Source of the DNA: JAAFIP01 sp963775085 | Lineage (GTDB): Bacteria > Pseudomonadota > Gammaproteobacteria > Burkholderiales > Burkholderiaceae_C | Reading direction: 5' to 3' | NCBI GenBank assembly: GCA_963775085.1 | Contig: CAVZHO010000002.1 | Span: 868,001 to 932,000, forward strand | Length of the DNA: 64,000 bases | Part shown: positions 47,483-55,452 of the stretch, one piece after another | Layout: every line of letters starts with the position of its first letter | How positions within the stretch are numbered: position 1 is the first letter of the stretch | Program-made: the position numbers and the translations under genes | The notes under the pieces: generated by a model | Seen by the model: only the letters and a program-made list of their open reading frames with translations | Databases searched by the model: none | What the model was told of the DNA's origin: nothing

Positions 47483-48790
47483 ATGTACAACGCAATTACC
47501 AGTGCCTTACAGGCGCCACTTGAGCCTATCCTGCATGCATCGCCCATGCGGCTCAAGGTATTGGGTATCTTTACGCTGCTGGGGCAGTTGCTGTTTGGCT
47601 GGCTGTGGCTCGTGGTTTTCCCGCAGCCGTACGAAAACATTCAGTTCCGCACGGTGGTGGCCAGCCTGAGTCTGCTATTGGTCTGGAACCATTTTTCAGA
47701 GCGCCCTGACGCCAAAGACACACAATGGATGTTTGCCTGCGTCATGTGGGCGCAGCTTCCCTTCCTGTTTATGCTGCTGTATTTTTTGAACGGCGCCAGC
47801 ACCGCGTGGTTTGGCAGCGTAGTAGCGATGGTGTTGGTGTATTACCAGTTGACCGACTGGCGACTGGCCACCCTCGGATTGATAGCCGCGATCTGCGTCG
47901 CCTTCGGGGTGGATATGTTGGTATTTTCCCCTGGCCAGGTGTCTATAAGCTTTACTTCGTCGCAAGTTGCCGTGATATTTTTCGCTTGGGCCAGTGCCCT
48001 GGTGCTTTCCATTTCTGCGGCGAATCTGCGGCGCATCCGGATGGAAAATTCATTAACCACCATGGGTATCATTGCGCATGAACTGCGCACACCCCTGGCA
48101 ACACTTTCATTGTTGGGCGATGCATTGCGCAATGAGGCGGAGCCGCACAACGGAAGTGCTGAAAACGCGCGTTTAGCCGGTATCACCGCGCGCATTTATG
48201 CTCTCTCGCGCTCCATGAATGAGCAAATCGATATGCAAATTGCCAACGCAGGCATGCTGCACAGTGCGCCATCCAGCGAGCTGCTGGCGGCCAGTGCCGT
48301 AATTCGCGCTGCGGTCATACGCTACCCCTTCAAACACCCTGCAGAGAAAAACAGCCTTGAAGTTGCCGTGTTGTCGGATTTCCAATTTGCTGGGACGGGT
48401 CGGCTATTTGAACAGGTCATTCTCAATCTGTTGAAAAATGCCTTTATGGCGGTGGCCTTAAGCCAAAAACCGTCCCACCTTCCCGCTGTGCGCCTGGAGG
48501 TGACATGCACCGAGAAGTTGGGTTGCATCAAGGTCTATGACCGGGGGATCGGCATGGATGCCAAAATAGCCGCCAAAATTTTTGAACCATTTTTCTCTAC
48601 CCATGCCAGTGCAGGCCACGGTTTGGGCCTGGCATTTTGCAAAACGGTCGTCAGTGCTGCGGGCGGCAAAATTCTGGTGGCCTCCGAACTGGGTGTTGGA
48701 ACCTGTTTTACGGTATTGCTCCCGTTAGCATCACCAGGTTCACACAATATTGCCCAACGCATTAGCGCCATCATCAGCAAAATCGCATGA
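47483..48790 (+). CDS. CqsS/LqsS-type membrane sensor histidine kinase (copy 1)
   Basis: A 435-residue kinase. About six hydrophobic helices span residues 25-180, with the shared motifs LEPILHASPMRLK, FPQPYENI and YYQLTDWRLATLG. The kinase core has the phosphoacceptor His199 (IIAHELRTPLA), N-box (VILNLLKNAFMAV) and G-boxes (YDRGIGMD, GHGLGLAFCK). It lacks a fused receiver domain, like Legionella LqsS and unlike Vibrio CqsS. Both sense alpha-hydroxyketone signals, and a cqsA gene lies 1.4 kb away. ATG 47483 aligns with the paralogue's start. Its paralogue is at 52449-53732. Confidence 0.9.
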   Translation: MYNAITSALQAPLEPILHASPMRLKVLGIFTLLGQLLFGWLWLVVFPQPYENIQFRTVVASLSLLLVWNHFSERPDAKDTQWMFACVMWAQLPFLFMLLYFLNGASTAWFGSVVAMVLVYYQLTDWRLATLGLIAAICVAFGVDMLVFSPGQVSISFTSSQVAVIFFAWASALVLSISAANLRRIRMENSLTTMGIIAHELRTPLATLSLLGDALRNEAEPHNGSAENARLAGITARIYALSRSMNEQIDMQIANAGMLHSAPSSELLAASAVIRAAVIRYPFKHPAEKNSLEVAVLSDFQFAGTGRLFEQVILNLLKNAFMAVALSQKPSHLPAVRLEVTCTEKLGCIKVYDRGIGMDAKIAAKIFEPFFSTHASAGHGLGLAFCKTVVSAAGGKILVASELGVGTCFTVLLPLASPGSHNIAQRISAIISKIA

Positions 48791-49044
48791 ACCTCGCAGC
48801 TGACCCTGCGGTTTCTGCGCCATGATTTAAATCGCCCGAATCATGTTCAAATATTTTCAGTAATAAGAAAGTTGTCGCTTGGCAGCCCGTAGAGTGCCTG
48901 CTATTTCAGAACCTTGTCAAATCTAACAGGGGTGCGCGCACGCCCCTCGTCAGCTCTCGTTAAATTCCAATTCACCAGAGGCAATGCAGTGCGCAACGCA
49001 TTGGATTGAATTGGTTTCCTTTAACTTTTTACTGGCGAGATTTT

Positions 49045-49593
49045 ATGCATCCTACTACCTGCTTCACTTCGGCGGCGGCTGCTTCCCGGTTGCGCACCAG
49101 CCTCTTGCCAGTGGCCTGGCTGGTTATGTTGGTTGCGAATTCGGCTTGGGCGGATGACTACGCCGATGTCCACGGGTTATTGCGCGCAGGCAAGCTGGTG
49201 CAAGCCGAGTCCAAAGCCGAATCGTTTTTGGCAACCAGTCCGCGCGATCCGCAGATGCGATTTCTAAAAGGCGTGATCCTGGTTGAAGCGGGCAAATCTA
49301 CAGAGGCGATGTCTACATTTACCAAACTTACCGAAGACTTTCCCGATTTGCCCGAACCCTATAACAATCTGGCCGTGCTCTACGCAAATCAAAGCCAGCT
49401 GGACAAAGCGCGCGCTGCGCTCGAATTGGCGATCCGCAGTAACCCGGGCTACGCCACCGCCCACGAGAACCTGGGTGATGTCTATACCAAACTGGCCAAC
49501 CAGGCGTATGGCCGGGCATTGCAGCTTGACAAGAGCAATGCGACCTTGCAACTCAAGCTGGTCGCAAAGGCAAGCCAATCTGCGTCAGAGTGA
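49045..49593 (+). CDS. Exported TPR protein
   Basis: A 182-residue protein with a signal peptide (LPVAWLVMLVANSAWA) and about three tetratricopeptide repeats (AGKSTEAMSTFTKLTEDFPD, LPEPYNNLAVLYANQSQLDKA, and ATAHENLGDVYTKLA). It should be periplasmic and mediate protein contacts. Its place between the kinase and cqsA suggests a link to the quorum-sensing locus, but no specific role can be given. ATG 49045 is preferred over the frame start at 49006. Confidence 0.82.
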   Translation: MHPTTCFTSAAAASRLRTSLLPVAWLVMLVANSAWADDYADVHGLLRAGKLVQAESKAESFLATSPRDPQMRFLKGVILVEAGKSTEAMSTFTKLTEDFPDLPEPYNNLAVLYANQSQLDKARAALELAIRSNPGYATAHENLGDVYTKLANQAYGRALQLDKSNATLQLKLVAKASQSASE

Positions 49594-49877
49594 CGCACTA
49601 TACTTCCTCACATTTTTTCGCTCCGAGCCGCTCGTCTGTGAGCCACGCTGGCGCAGCGCACCTCATCGATATTCGGTCGACTCCGCCACGGCGACCGACT
49701 TAACGCCTACATTCGTACGGCGTCCGCAATCATCAACGGCTGTTCACCAGCAACGTGGAATATCTGCAGATAACGAATTTCTGCGAACGATATCCAACTT
49801 CAGTTTGATACCTGCACGTACGCAGGACAAACGCACCTCAAATCAATTAATACATTGTCATCTCTGACATGAGCCTT

Positions 49878-49933
49878 CATGCTGGCTGCGTTGTACGACG
49901 CACGCAGCATCAGTAGGGGCTTGCCCCCTGCTG
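49878..49933 (+). ncRNA. Pair of GC-rich hairpins, possible structured RNA
   Basis: GCTGCGT at 49885-49891 pairs with ACGCAGC at 49902-49908. Just after it, AGGGGC at 49915-49920 pairs with GCCCC and T at 49923-49929, extended by CAG/CTG. The two lie about 270 bp upstream of cqsA with no T-run. They could be a small RNA, part of a long leader, or a Rho-dependent terminator for the TPR gene. Confidence 0.3.
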
Positions 49934-50122
49934 GCCATATTCCATAGCCAGATCAGGCCTACATTGGTAGCGAATCAATAGTCACCATTGCGTTTTGTAC
50001 GTAACGCGGTTGTGAATCAGCATGCCCGTTGATTAAATTTACTTACTCGATTGCATCGCTGCATTTCATTCGGAAGTTGATAGCTTTCTTCTTACATAAA
50101 CAGCGCGGTTTTCTCAAGCCTG

Positions 50123-50142
50123 ACCTGTAATTTTTACGAGGG
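50123..50142 (+). promoter_or_regulatory. Lux-box-like dyad upstream of cqsA
   Basis: ACCTGTAATTTTTACGAGGG fits the loose NNCT-N12-AGNN pattern bound by LuxR-type regulators, with a good left half (ACCTGT) and a poor right half. It lies 63 bp upstream of the cqsA start. The pattern is short and permissive, so this is tentative. Confidence 0.3.
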
Positions 50143-50170
50143 CATGGTAGAGCGATTTTGCGCAGGTCAA

Positions 50171-50198
50171 CTCCAATGAAGGTTCAACTTTATTGGAG
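50171..50198 (+). promoter_or_regulatory. Hairpin sequestering the cqsA ribosome-binding site
   Basis: CTCCAAT at 50171-50177 pairs with ATTGGAG at 50192-50198. Pairing continues inward through one G-U and AAG/CTT, giving 11 paired bases around a six-base loop. The GGAG of the 3' arm is the ribosome site, 6 bp before ATG 50205. There is no T-run, so it is not a terminator. Confidence 0.65.
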
Positions 50199-50204
50199 AA
50201 CTTT

Positions 50205-51488
50205 ATGGAAACCCTCGACATTGCACACAGCGCCCCAACCACAAATCTGCCTGACTCGTACTTCATGACGGACACTGCAAAAGACCCTAGTTTGCACCCC
50301 AAACTTCAGCATCGCATTGCCACCGAGTTCTTTCCACGCTGGCACTACACCTGCAAAGACAGGTTTCCTCTGCACGGACGGCCAGCACCTCCTGACGCGG
50401 TTCATTTAGACGGAAATGACTACCTCAGCCTGACGGGGCACCCTGACATCAGCCAGGCGCAGATTGCCAGTATCCGGCAAGACAATGATTTTGTCATCCA
50501 GTCGGGTGCGTTCCTGCTTGACCAGCATCCCTCGCGCAATTTTGAAAAATCCATGGCGCGTTGGATGGGTAAAGAGGATGGCTTTCTGTGCCAGTCAGGC
50601 TACTCTGCCAACGTGGGCTTGCTGCAGTGCATTGCCAATGCAGAGACGCCGGTGTTCATTGATACCATGGCACACACTTCACTGTGGGAAGGTGCCCATA
50701 CGGCACGGGCACCGGCTTTTCCCTTTCGGCATAACGACCCAGATCACCTGGACAAAACCCTCACGCGCCATGGCCCGGGGGTGGTGGTGGTCGATTCGGT
50801 GTACAGCACCACAGGGGCCATATGCCCTTTGCGGGAAATGGTGGAGGTGGTGGAAAAACATGGCGCGATGATTCTGGTGGATGAATCGCATTCGCTGGGT
50901 ACCCACGGCCCGCAGGGTGCAGGACTGGTGGCCGCACTGGGCCTGGCCCATCGCGTCCACTTTATTACCGCCAGTCTGGCCAAGGCTTTTGCCGGGCGGG
51001 CCGGATTTTTTACCATGCCCACGGCGCTGCGTTACTACGTGTTGAGTACCAGCTTTCCCAATATTTTCAGCTCCTGTATGTTGCCGCATGAAATAGCAGC
51101 ACTGACAGCCACACAAAAAGTAATCCAGCAAAGCGATCAGGCGCGCACCCGGTTGCATGCCAACACCAAGCAAATGCGTGAGCGGCTGAGCGAGCTAGGC
51201 TACCCCATCCACCAAGGCACCGAGCAGATCATTGCTTTGGAGGCCGGCACCGAGCCTGAAACCATGGCGCTGCGCGATGCGCTGGAGGAGCGGGATGTGT
51301 TTGGTTCCATTTTTTGCGCGCCTGCAACCAGTCGCAATCGCGCCTTGGTGCGATTGACCGTAAACGCTGGCCTGACGCAAGCCGAGATGGACCATGTGAT
51401 TGACGTGGCAGCAGAAATCGCCCCAGTGATAAAACCCTGGGATTGGGCCATTGCGCGCAAGGCGCGTAGCGCACGCGCTAGCCAATAA
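50205..51488 (+). CDS. cqsA: Alpha-hydroxyketone autoinducer synthase CqsA/LqsA
   Basis: A 427-residue PLP enzyme of the alpha-oxoamine synthase family. It matches CqsA, from memory of the Vibrio protein, at many points: SGYSANVGLLQ, MAHTSLWEGA, HGPGVVVVDSVYST, VDESHSLGTHGPQGAGL and FGSIFCAPATSRN. The PLP lysine is Lys260 in TASLAKAFAGRAG. CqsA condenses an acyl-CoA with SAM or an amino acid to give CAI-1/LAI-1-type signals. ATG 50205 (SD GGAG, 6-base spacing) is preferred over the TTG at 50193. The next gene, convergent, overlaps by 11 bp. Confidence 0.93.
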   Translation: METLDIAHSAPTTNLPDSYFMTDTAKDPSLHPKLQHRIATEFFPRWHYTCKDRFPLHGRPAPPDAVHLDGNDYLSLTGHPDISQAQIASIRQDNDFVIQSGAFLLDQHPSRNFEKSMARWMGKEDGFLCQSGYSANVGLLQCIANAETPVFIDTMAHTSLWEGAHTARAPAFPFRHNDPDHLDKTLTRHGPGVVVVDSVYSTTGAICPLREMVEVVEKHGAMILVDESHSLGTHGPQGAGLVAALGLAHRVHFITASLAKAFAGRAGFFTMPTALRYYVLSTSFPNIFSSCMLPHEIAALTATQKVIQQSDQARTRLHANTKQMRERLSELGYPIHQGTEQIIALEAGTEPETMALRDALEERDVFGSIFCAPATSRNRALVRLTVNAGLTQAEMDHVIDVAAEIAPVIKPWDWAIARKARSARASQ

Positions 51489-52452
51489 CGCGCTGGTCTT
51501 GGGTGCGCAGAAAATTGGCATACCCATCGGAGGTAGGGCGCGCGCAGCTCTGGGGCAAATCAAACCAGGCCGCATATACGGGAGGATCGACATCCATCCT
51601 CACCGTGCGGCTGGTCAGTTGAATTTTTTCGAAGCCCAGAGCCTGCTTTAACTCCAATGCCAACAAGATTTCACCGCGCAGCATTTGGGCTATCAGCTCA
51701 GCGGGCACCTGTTGCTCCCGTGCCATCTCGGCCGTTTCTTTCAGGCTATTTTCCGTCTCCAGTTGAAGCCATCCGGCGTAGCCTTGGGCATCAAAACCCA
51801 ATACGCCAAAAGGCTCACTGATAATCACATAATCCACCCAGCGCGTCTTGAGTAAATTGTGCAGCTGGTTATCGAAAGCTAACTGATTCAAAGTGGTGAA
51901 TTGTTCTGCACTGAAAATGGCCTGCCAAAAATCAAACTTTTTAACGTCGACGTTGAGCAGCATGTCGTCTACAGAATTGGCAATGCGTCGTCCAATGTTC
52001 TCACTCTGCTTGGGAATATATTGCTCGATCAAGTGAGAGTTAAACGCAGCCACGGCAATCTGTGTATCGGCCTGGCCCGTGAGCAAGATGCGGTCAGCAG
52101 CCAAAAGAGGCAATTCCTGCAAAACCTGGAGCCCATTTTTACCGGGCATGGCGTAGTCGACTACCAGCACCTTTACCAAGCCGTATTGCGGTCTGCTGGC
52201 GAGAGTATCGGCGAGTATTTTTGCCAGCAATGGCCGGCCTGCCCGCCAATGGTTGATCCACTCATGTTTCTGTTGCACCAGCAGACGCCAAGCGGTGTAC
52301 TCAGATCGAATTCTGTCTATGCATGCCTGCTGCCTGGAATAGAAAGCCATTTGTCGATGGGAAGAGATCGCCAAAGCCAGGCTCTCCAGGTAGGCCACGT
52401 CATCATCCAGGACAGCCACACAGCCTGGGAAGTGAAAAAATGCAATGCTCAT
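51478..52452 (-). CDS. lqsR: LqsR-like response regulator
   Basis: A 324-residue protein. Its N-terminal receiver has an acidic pocket (residues 16-18), phosphoacceptor Asp99 (VVDYAMPG), Thr125 (LLTGQAD) and Lys148. Asp99 lies about 40 residues later than in ordinary receivers, so there is a large insertion between the second and third strands. The C-terminal 150 residues lack a DNA-binding motif. The size and the neighbouring cqsA and kinase match LqsR of Legionella. Its start overlaps the stop of the second kinase (ATGA), so they are co-translated. Confidence 0.72.
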   Translation of the reverse strand: MSIAFFHFPGCVAVLDDDVAYLESLALAISSHRQMAFYSRQQACIDRIRSEYTAWRLLVQQKHEWINHWRAGRPLLAKILADTLASRPQYGLVKVLVVDYAMPGKNGLQVLQELPLLAADRILLTGQADTQIAVAAFNSHLIEQYIPKQSENIGRRIANSVDDMLLNVDVKKFDFWQAIFSAEQFTTLNQLAFDNQLHNLLKTRWVDYVIISEPFGVLGFDAQGYAGWLQLETENSLKETAEMAREQQVPAELIAQMLRGEILLALELKQALGFEKIQLTSRTVRMDVDPPVYAAWFDLPQSCARPTSDGYANFLRTQDQRVIG

Positions 52453-53732
52453 AGTTGAAAACCAGTCCAGTGTCTTTTGGGATTGTAGACCGGTAGCGCA
52501 ATGGTAAAGCATGTTCCTGTATCAGCAATGGTGCTAACCGATATTTTGCCACCAGCGGCATGGACTACCGCCTTGCAAAATGCCAAGCCCAGGCCATGCC
52601 CGGTGTTGGATTGGGTGGAAAAAAAGGGTTCAAAAATTTTATCCCGCATGGCGCGGTCAATGCCGACACCACGGTCAAAAACTTTAATGAAGCCCTGCCT
52701 ACCGCTTGCCGTCACTTCAATGCGCACATCTGCTTTTTCAGGGGGTTTTTGGGTGAGGGCAACCGCATGGTAGGCATTCTTAACCAAATTCTGAATAACC
52801 TGTTCAAACAAATGATGGCACCCTAAAAAAACAAAATCTGACACTACAGAAATATCAAAAAATTCCCTCTCACGTTGTGTTCTAAAGGGGTATTGCGTCA
52901 TGGCCGAACCTACTACCATACCTGCCGAAACCTCCTGCTTGCTGGGCGACAGCCGCAGCAGGCTGCTATTGGCAATTTGCATGTCAATCTGGCGGTTCAT
53001 CGCGCGCGACAGGGCGTACATGCGGGTGACGACGCTGTCGATCTGTTGATGGTCTATGGGTTGGGTTTTATTGACTGCCGCAGCACGCAAAGCGTCTCCC
53101 AACAAGGACAGTGTGGCCAAGGGTGTTCGCAGTTCATGCGCGATGATGCCCATGGTGGCCAATGAGTCTTCCAGTCTTTTCCGGCGCAGATTGGCAGAAG
53201 AAACTGAAAGCCCCAGCGCGGTAGACCATGCAAAAAACAACAGTACGCCGCGAGTTCGCAGAAGAGTATTCAGCGTCAAGTTGTTCACGAAAAAAAGCGA
53301 GTCTACTACGTAGGCAGCGAAAGCCGCAGCGATGAGTCCCAGTGTGGCCAAACGCCAATCCGTGAGCTGGTAATAAATCCCAATCATCAACAAAATGCTG
53401 GCAAACCACACGATACTGGTTGTGTTCAAGAAGTAAAAGTGCATGAACGTAAAAGGCAGCTCTACCCAGATGAGAATGGCAAACAACCACTCTGTCGCAC
53501 TTGATTCAGGGCGGTTCGAAAAATGCCCCCAGATTAACAGCAGGCCCAGGGATGCCAGAACAGACCGCAGAAGTATGTTTTCGTAGGGTTGTGGAAAAAC
53601 CGACAGCCACATCCAACCAAAAAACAGGTGCCCCAAAATGGTAAACACGCCAATACCCTTGAGCCGCATGGGAGAGGCATGCAATATGGGCTCGAGCGGA
53701 GTGCGAAAAGCGTTAGTTATGGCTTGCAGCAT
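52449..53732 (-). CDS. lqsS: CqsS/LqsS-type membrane sensor histidine kinase (copy 2)
   Basis: A 427-residue paralogue of the kinase at 47483, clearly related along the whole length, with the same motifs (LEPILHASPMRLK, FPQPYENI, YYQLTDWRLATLG) and six hydrophobic helices. His199 (IIAHELRTPLA), the N-box and G-boxes (FDRGVGID, GHGLGLAFCK) are intact, so it should be active. It overlaps lqsR by four bases, so this copy is probably the cognate kinase of that regulator. It faces the luxR remnant across a short divergent gap, mirroring the first pair. Confidence 0.9.
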   Translation of the reverse strand: MLQAITNAFRTPLEPILHASPMRLKGIGVFTILGHLFFGWMWLSVFPQPYENILLRSVLASLGLLLIWGHFSNRPESSATEWLFAILIWVELPFTFMHFYFLNTTSIVWFASILLMIGIYYQLTDWRLATLGLIAAAFAAYVVDSLFFVNNLTLNTLLRTRGVLLFFAWSTALGLSVSSANLRRKRLEDSLATMGIIAHELRTPLATLSLLGDALRAAAVNKTQPIDHQQIDSVVTRMYALSRAMNRQIDMQIANSSLLRLSPSKQEVSAGMVVGSAMTQYPFRTQREREFFDISVVSDFVFLGCHHLFEQVIQNLVKNAYHAVALTQKPPEKADVRIEVTASGRQGFIKVFDRGVGIDRAMRDKIFEPFFSTQSNTGHGLGLAFCKAVVHAAGGKISVSTIADTGTCFTIALPVYNPKRHWTGFQL

Positions 53733-53864
53733 GAGGGGAGTTCATTGTGTGGCAATGCGAGGGTTGAAGGGAGTATGGATGCAGTTGGCAGGGTGGAACT
53801 TGTAATTAATGAGCACAACATGACTTAGTACACGGTATTGCAAATTCAGTACCAGATTCCAACT

Positions 53865-54138
53865 GGAACCCCGCTACGCCAGGCAACTGGCGAACCTTGG
53901 GTTTCAGAGCTTCGTGAGGGTGGGGTTTGACCTGCCTGACCAGCAATCATTTGAATACTATTTGTTTAGCTCAAGCCGTTGGCAAACACGCCACGATCCC
54001 AGCATGGTGGCGTGGTCTACCTTGAACAGAGGGGGCAAACTGCAAATCGATGGCAAGGTGGCCGCCATTCAACGCGCCCTATTGCTGAGTGCCTGTCAGC
54101 GCAGGACACAAGAATTTATGGCTGCCTTAGGGCGGTAG
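53865..54138 (+). pseudogene. Remnant of a second luxR-type gene
   Basis: Reads LGFQSFVRVGFDLPDQQSFE and continues through YYLFSSSRW and PSMVAWSTLN, matching the end of the ligand domain of the LuxR-type protein at 46671. It then jumps to KLQIDGKVAAIQRALLL, matching that protein's extreme C-terminus. About 55 codons, which hold the recognition helix, are missing, and no clear N-terminal half is found. It lies divergent from kinase copy 2. Confidence 0.75.
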
Positions 54139-54171
54139 AGGGTGATGTTTAATTTTGGTTACGATAGGCCT

Positions 54172-55452
54172 ATGACCCAAGCCATCACCCACCTCATCCA
54201 CCACCCCTACGTTCCACCCACGACCTTCGCCGCCCCGCAAACCGCCGTGCACAAGGCCTCGACGGTGATCTTCCCCAATGTGGCGGCCATGCGCACGCGC
54301 GAGTGGAAGGACAAGTCGGGCTACACCTATGGGCTGCATGGCACGCCCACCACGTTTATCCTGGAGGAGCGCATCGCCAGCCTGGAGGGCGGCTTGCAGT
54401 GCGTGCTGGTGCCCAGCGGCTTGGCAGCGATTGCCAATGTGGACTTTGCGCTGCTGGCCACCGGCGACGAAGTGCTGATCCCCGACAACGCCTATGGCCC
54501 CGGCAAGGTGCTCGCGGCCGGCGAGCTGGTGCAGTTTGGCATTAGCCACCGCTACTATGACAGCATGGACGCGGCCGACCTGGCAGCCAAAATCACCCAC
54601 AAAACCAAGCTGGTATGGCTGGAAGCGCCCGGCTCGGTAACGATGGAGTTCCCCGATTTGATTGCCCTGGTGCGGGTGTGCAAGGAGCGCGGCGTGCTCT
54701 GCGCGATAGACAACACCTGGGGCGCGGGGCTGGCGTTTAATGCCTTTGATTTGCTGCGCCAGAGTGATACAGACAAAGCCGCAGGCATAGCGCCGCTGGG
54801 TGTCGACATCAGCATCCAGGCCCTCACCAAATACCCCAGCGGCGGCGGCGACGTGCTGATGGGCAGCGTGGTCACACGGGACGCGGCGCTGCACCTGAAA
54901 ATCAAGCTCACCCATATGCGCCTGGGCCTGGGCATCGCGGGCAACGATGCCGAGCTGGTGCTGCGCAACCTGCCCAGTATTGCGCTGCGTTACGCGGCGC
55001 ACGACGCGTCAGCTCGTCACCTGGCAAGCTGGTTGCAAAACCGCCCTGAGGTGGAAGTGGTGCTGCACCCCGCCCTGCCCGGCGCACCCGGCCATGCGCA
55101 ATGGAAAACCCTGTGCGTGCCCGCAGACCGTGCGCAAGCAGCTACTAACTATGGAGCATCCAGCATCCAAGGCCAGGGTCAGGCAGCGGGCCTGTTCAGC
55201 ATCGTCTTCAAAGCGCAGTACAGCAGCCAGCAGGTGGACGCGTTTTGCGATGCACTGAAACTCTTCAAGCTGGGCTACTCCTGGGGCGGCCACTTGAGCC
55301 TGGTGGTGCCGTACGACATCCCCAGCATGCGCGATGCCACCGTGGCCCATTGGCCGTACCGGGGCACGCTGGTGCGCTTTAATATCGGGCTGGAAGACGT
55401 GCGCGATTTGCAGGCGGATGTGGCGCAGGCGCTGGGGGTGTTGACGACCTAA
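54172..55452 (+). CDS. metC: Cystathionine beta-lyase MetC
   Basis: A 426-residue PLP enzyme of the Cys/Met metabolism family that cleaves cystathionine to homocysteine, pyruvate and ammonia. The N-terminal half has YTYGLHGTPTTFILEERIASLEGG-type residues (GLHGTPTTF); the PLP lysine is in ALTKYPSGGGDVLMG near residue 220; WGGHLSLVVPYD is at the C-terminal side. The ATG at 54172 is preferred to 54142. A short stretch at 55126-55157 resembles the core of the dispersed repeat and is read in frame. The stop overlaps the rnfB stop by four bases. Confidence 0.93.
   Translation: MTQAITHLIHHPYVPPTTFAAPQTAVHKASTVIFPNVAAMRTREWKDKSGYTYGLHGTPTTFILEERIASLEGGLQCVLVPSGLAAIANVDFALLATGDEVLIPDNAYGPGKVLAAGELVQFGISHRYYDSMDAADLAAKITHKTKLVWLEAPGSVTMEFPDLIALVRVCKERGVLCAIDNTWGAGLAFNAFDLLRQSDTDKAAGIAPLGVDISIQALTKYPSGGGDVLMGSVVTRDAALHLKIKLTHMRLGLGIAGNDAELVLRNLPSIALRYAAHDASARHLASWLQNRPEVEVVLHPALPGAPGHAQWKTLCVPADRAQAATNYGASSIQGQGQAAGLFSIVFKAQYSSQQVDAFCDALKLFKLGYSWGGHLSLVVPYDIPSMRDATVAHWPYRGTLVRFNIGLEDVRDLQADVAQALGVLTT
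55126..55157 (+). repeat. Partial dispersed repeat inside metC
   Basis: GTGCGCAAGCAGCTACTAA, followed by CTATGGAGC, resembles the 3' half of the repeat. It is read in frame. The match is only partial. Confidence 0.35.

Larger units (their letters stand above)
49594..50204. other. 611-bp region upstream of cqsA
   Basis: No convincing gene. It holds two GC-rich hairpins (49878-49933), a lux-box-like dyad (50123-50142) and an RNA hairpin over the cqsA ribosome site (50171-50198). A plus-strand frame at 49600-49867 looks like read-through. The length of the gap suggests a long regulated leader or an unseen small RNA. Confidence 0.55.
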
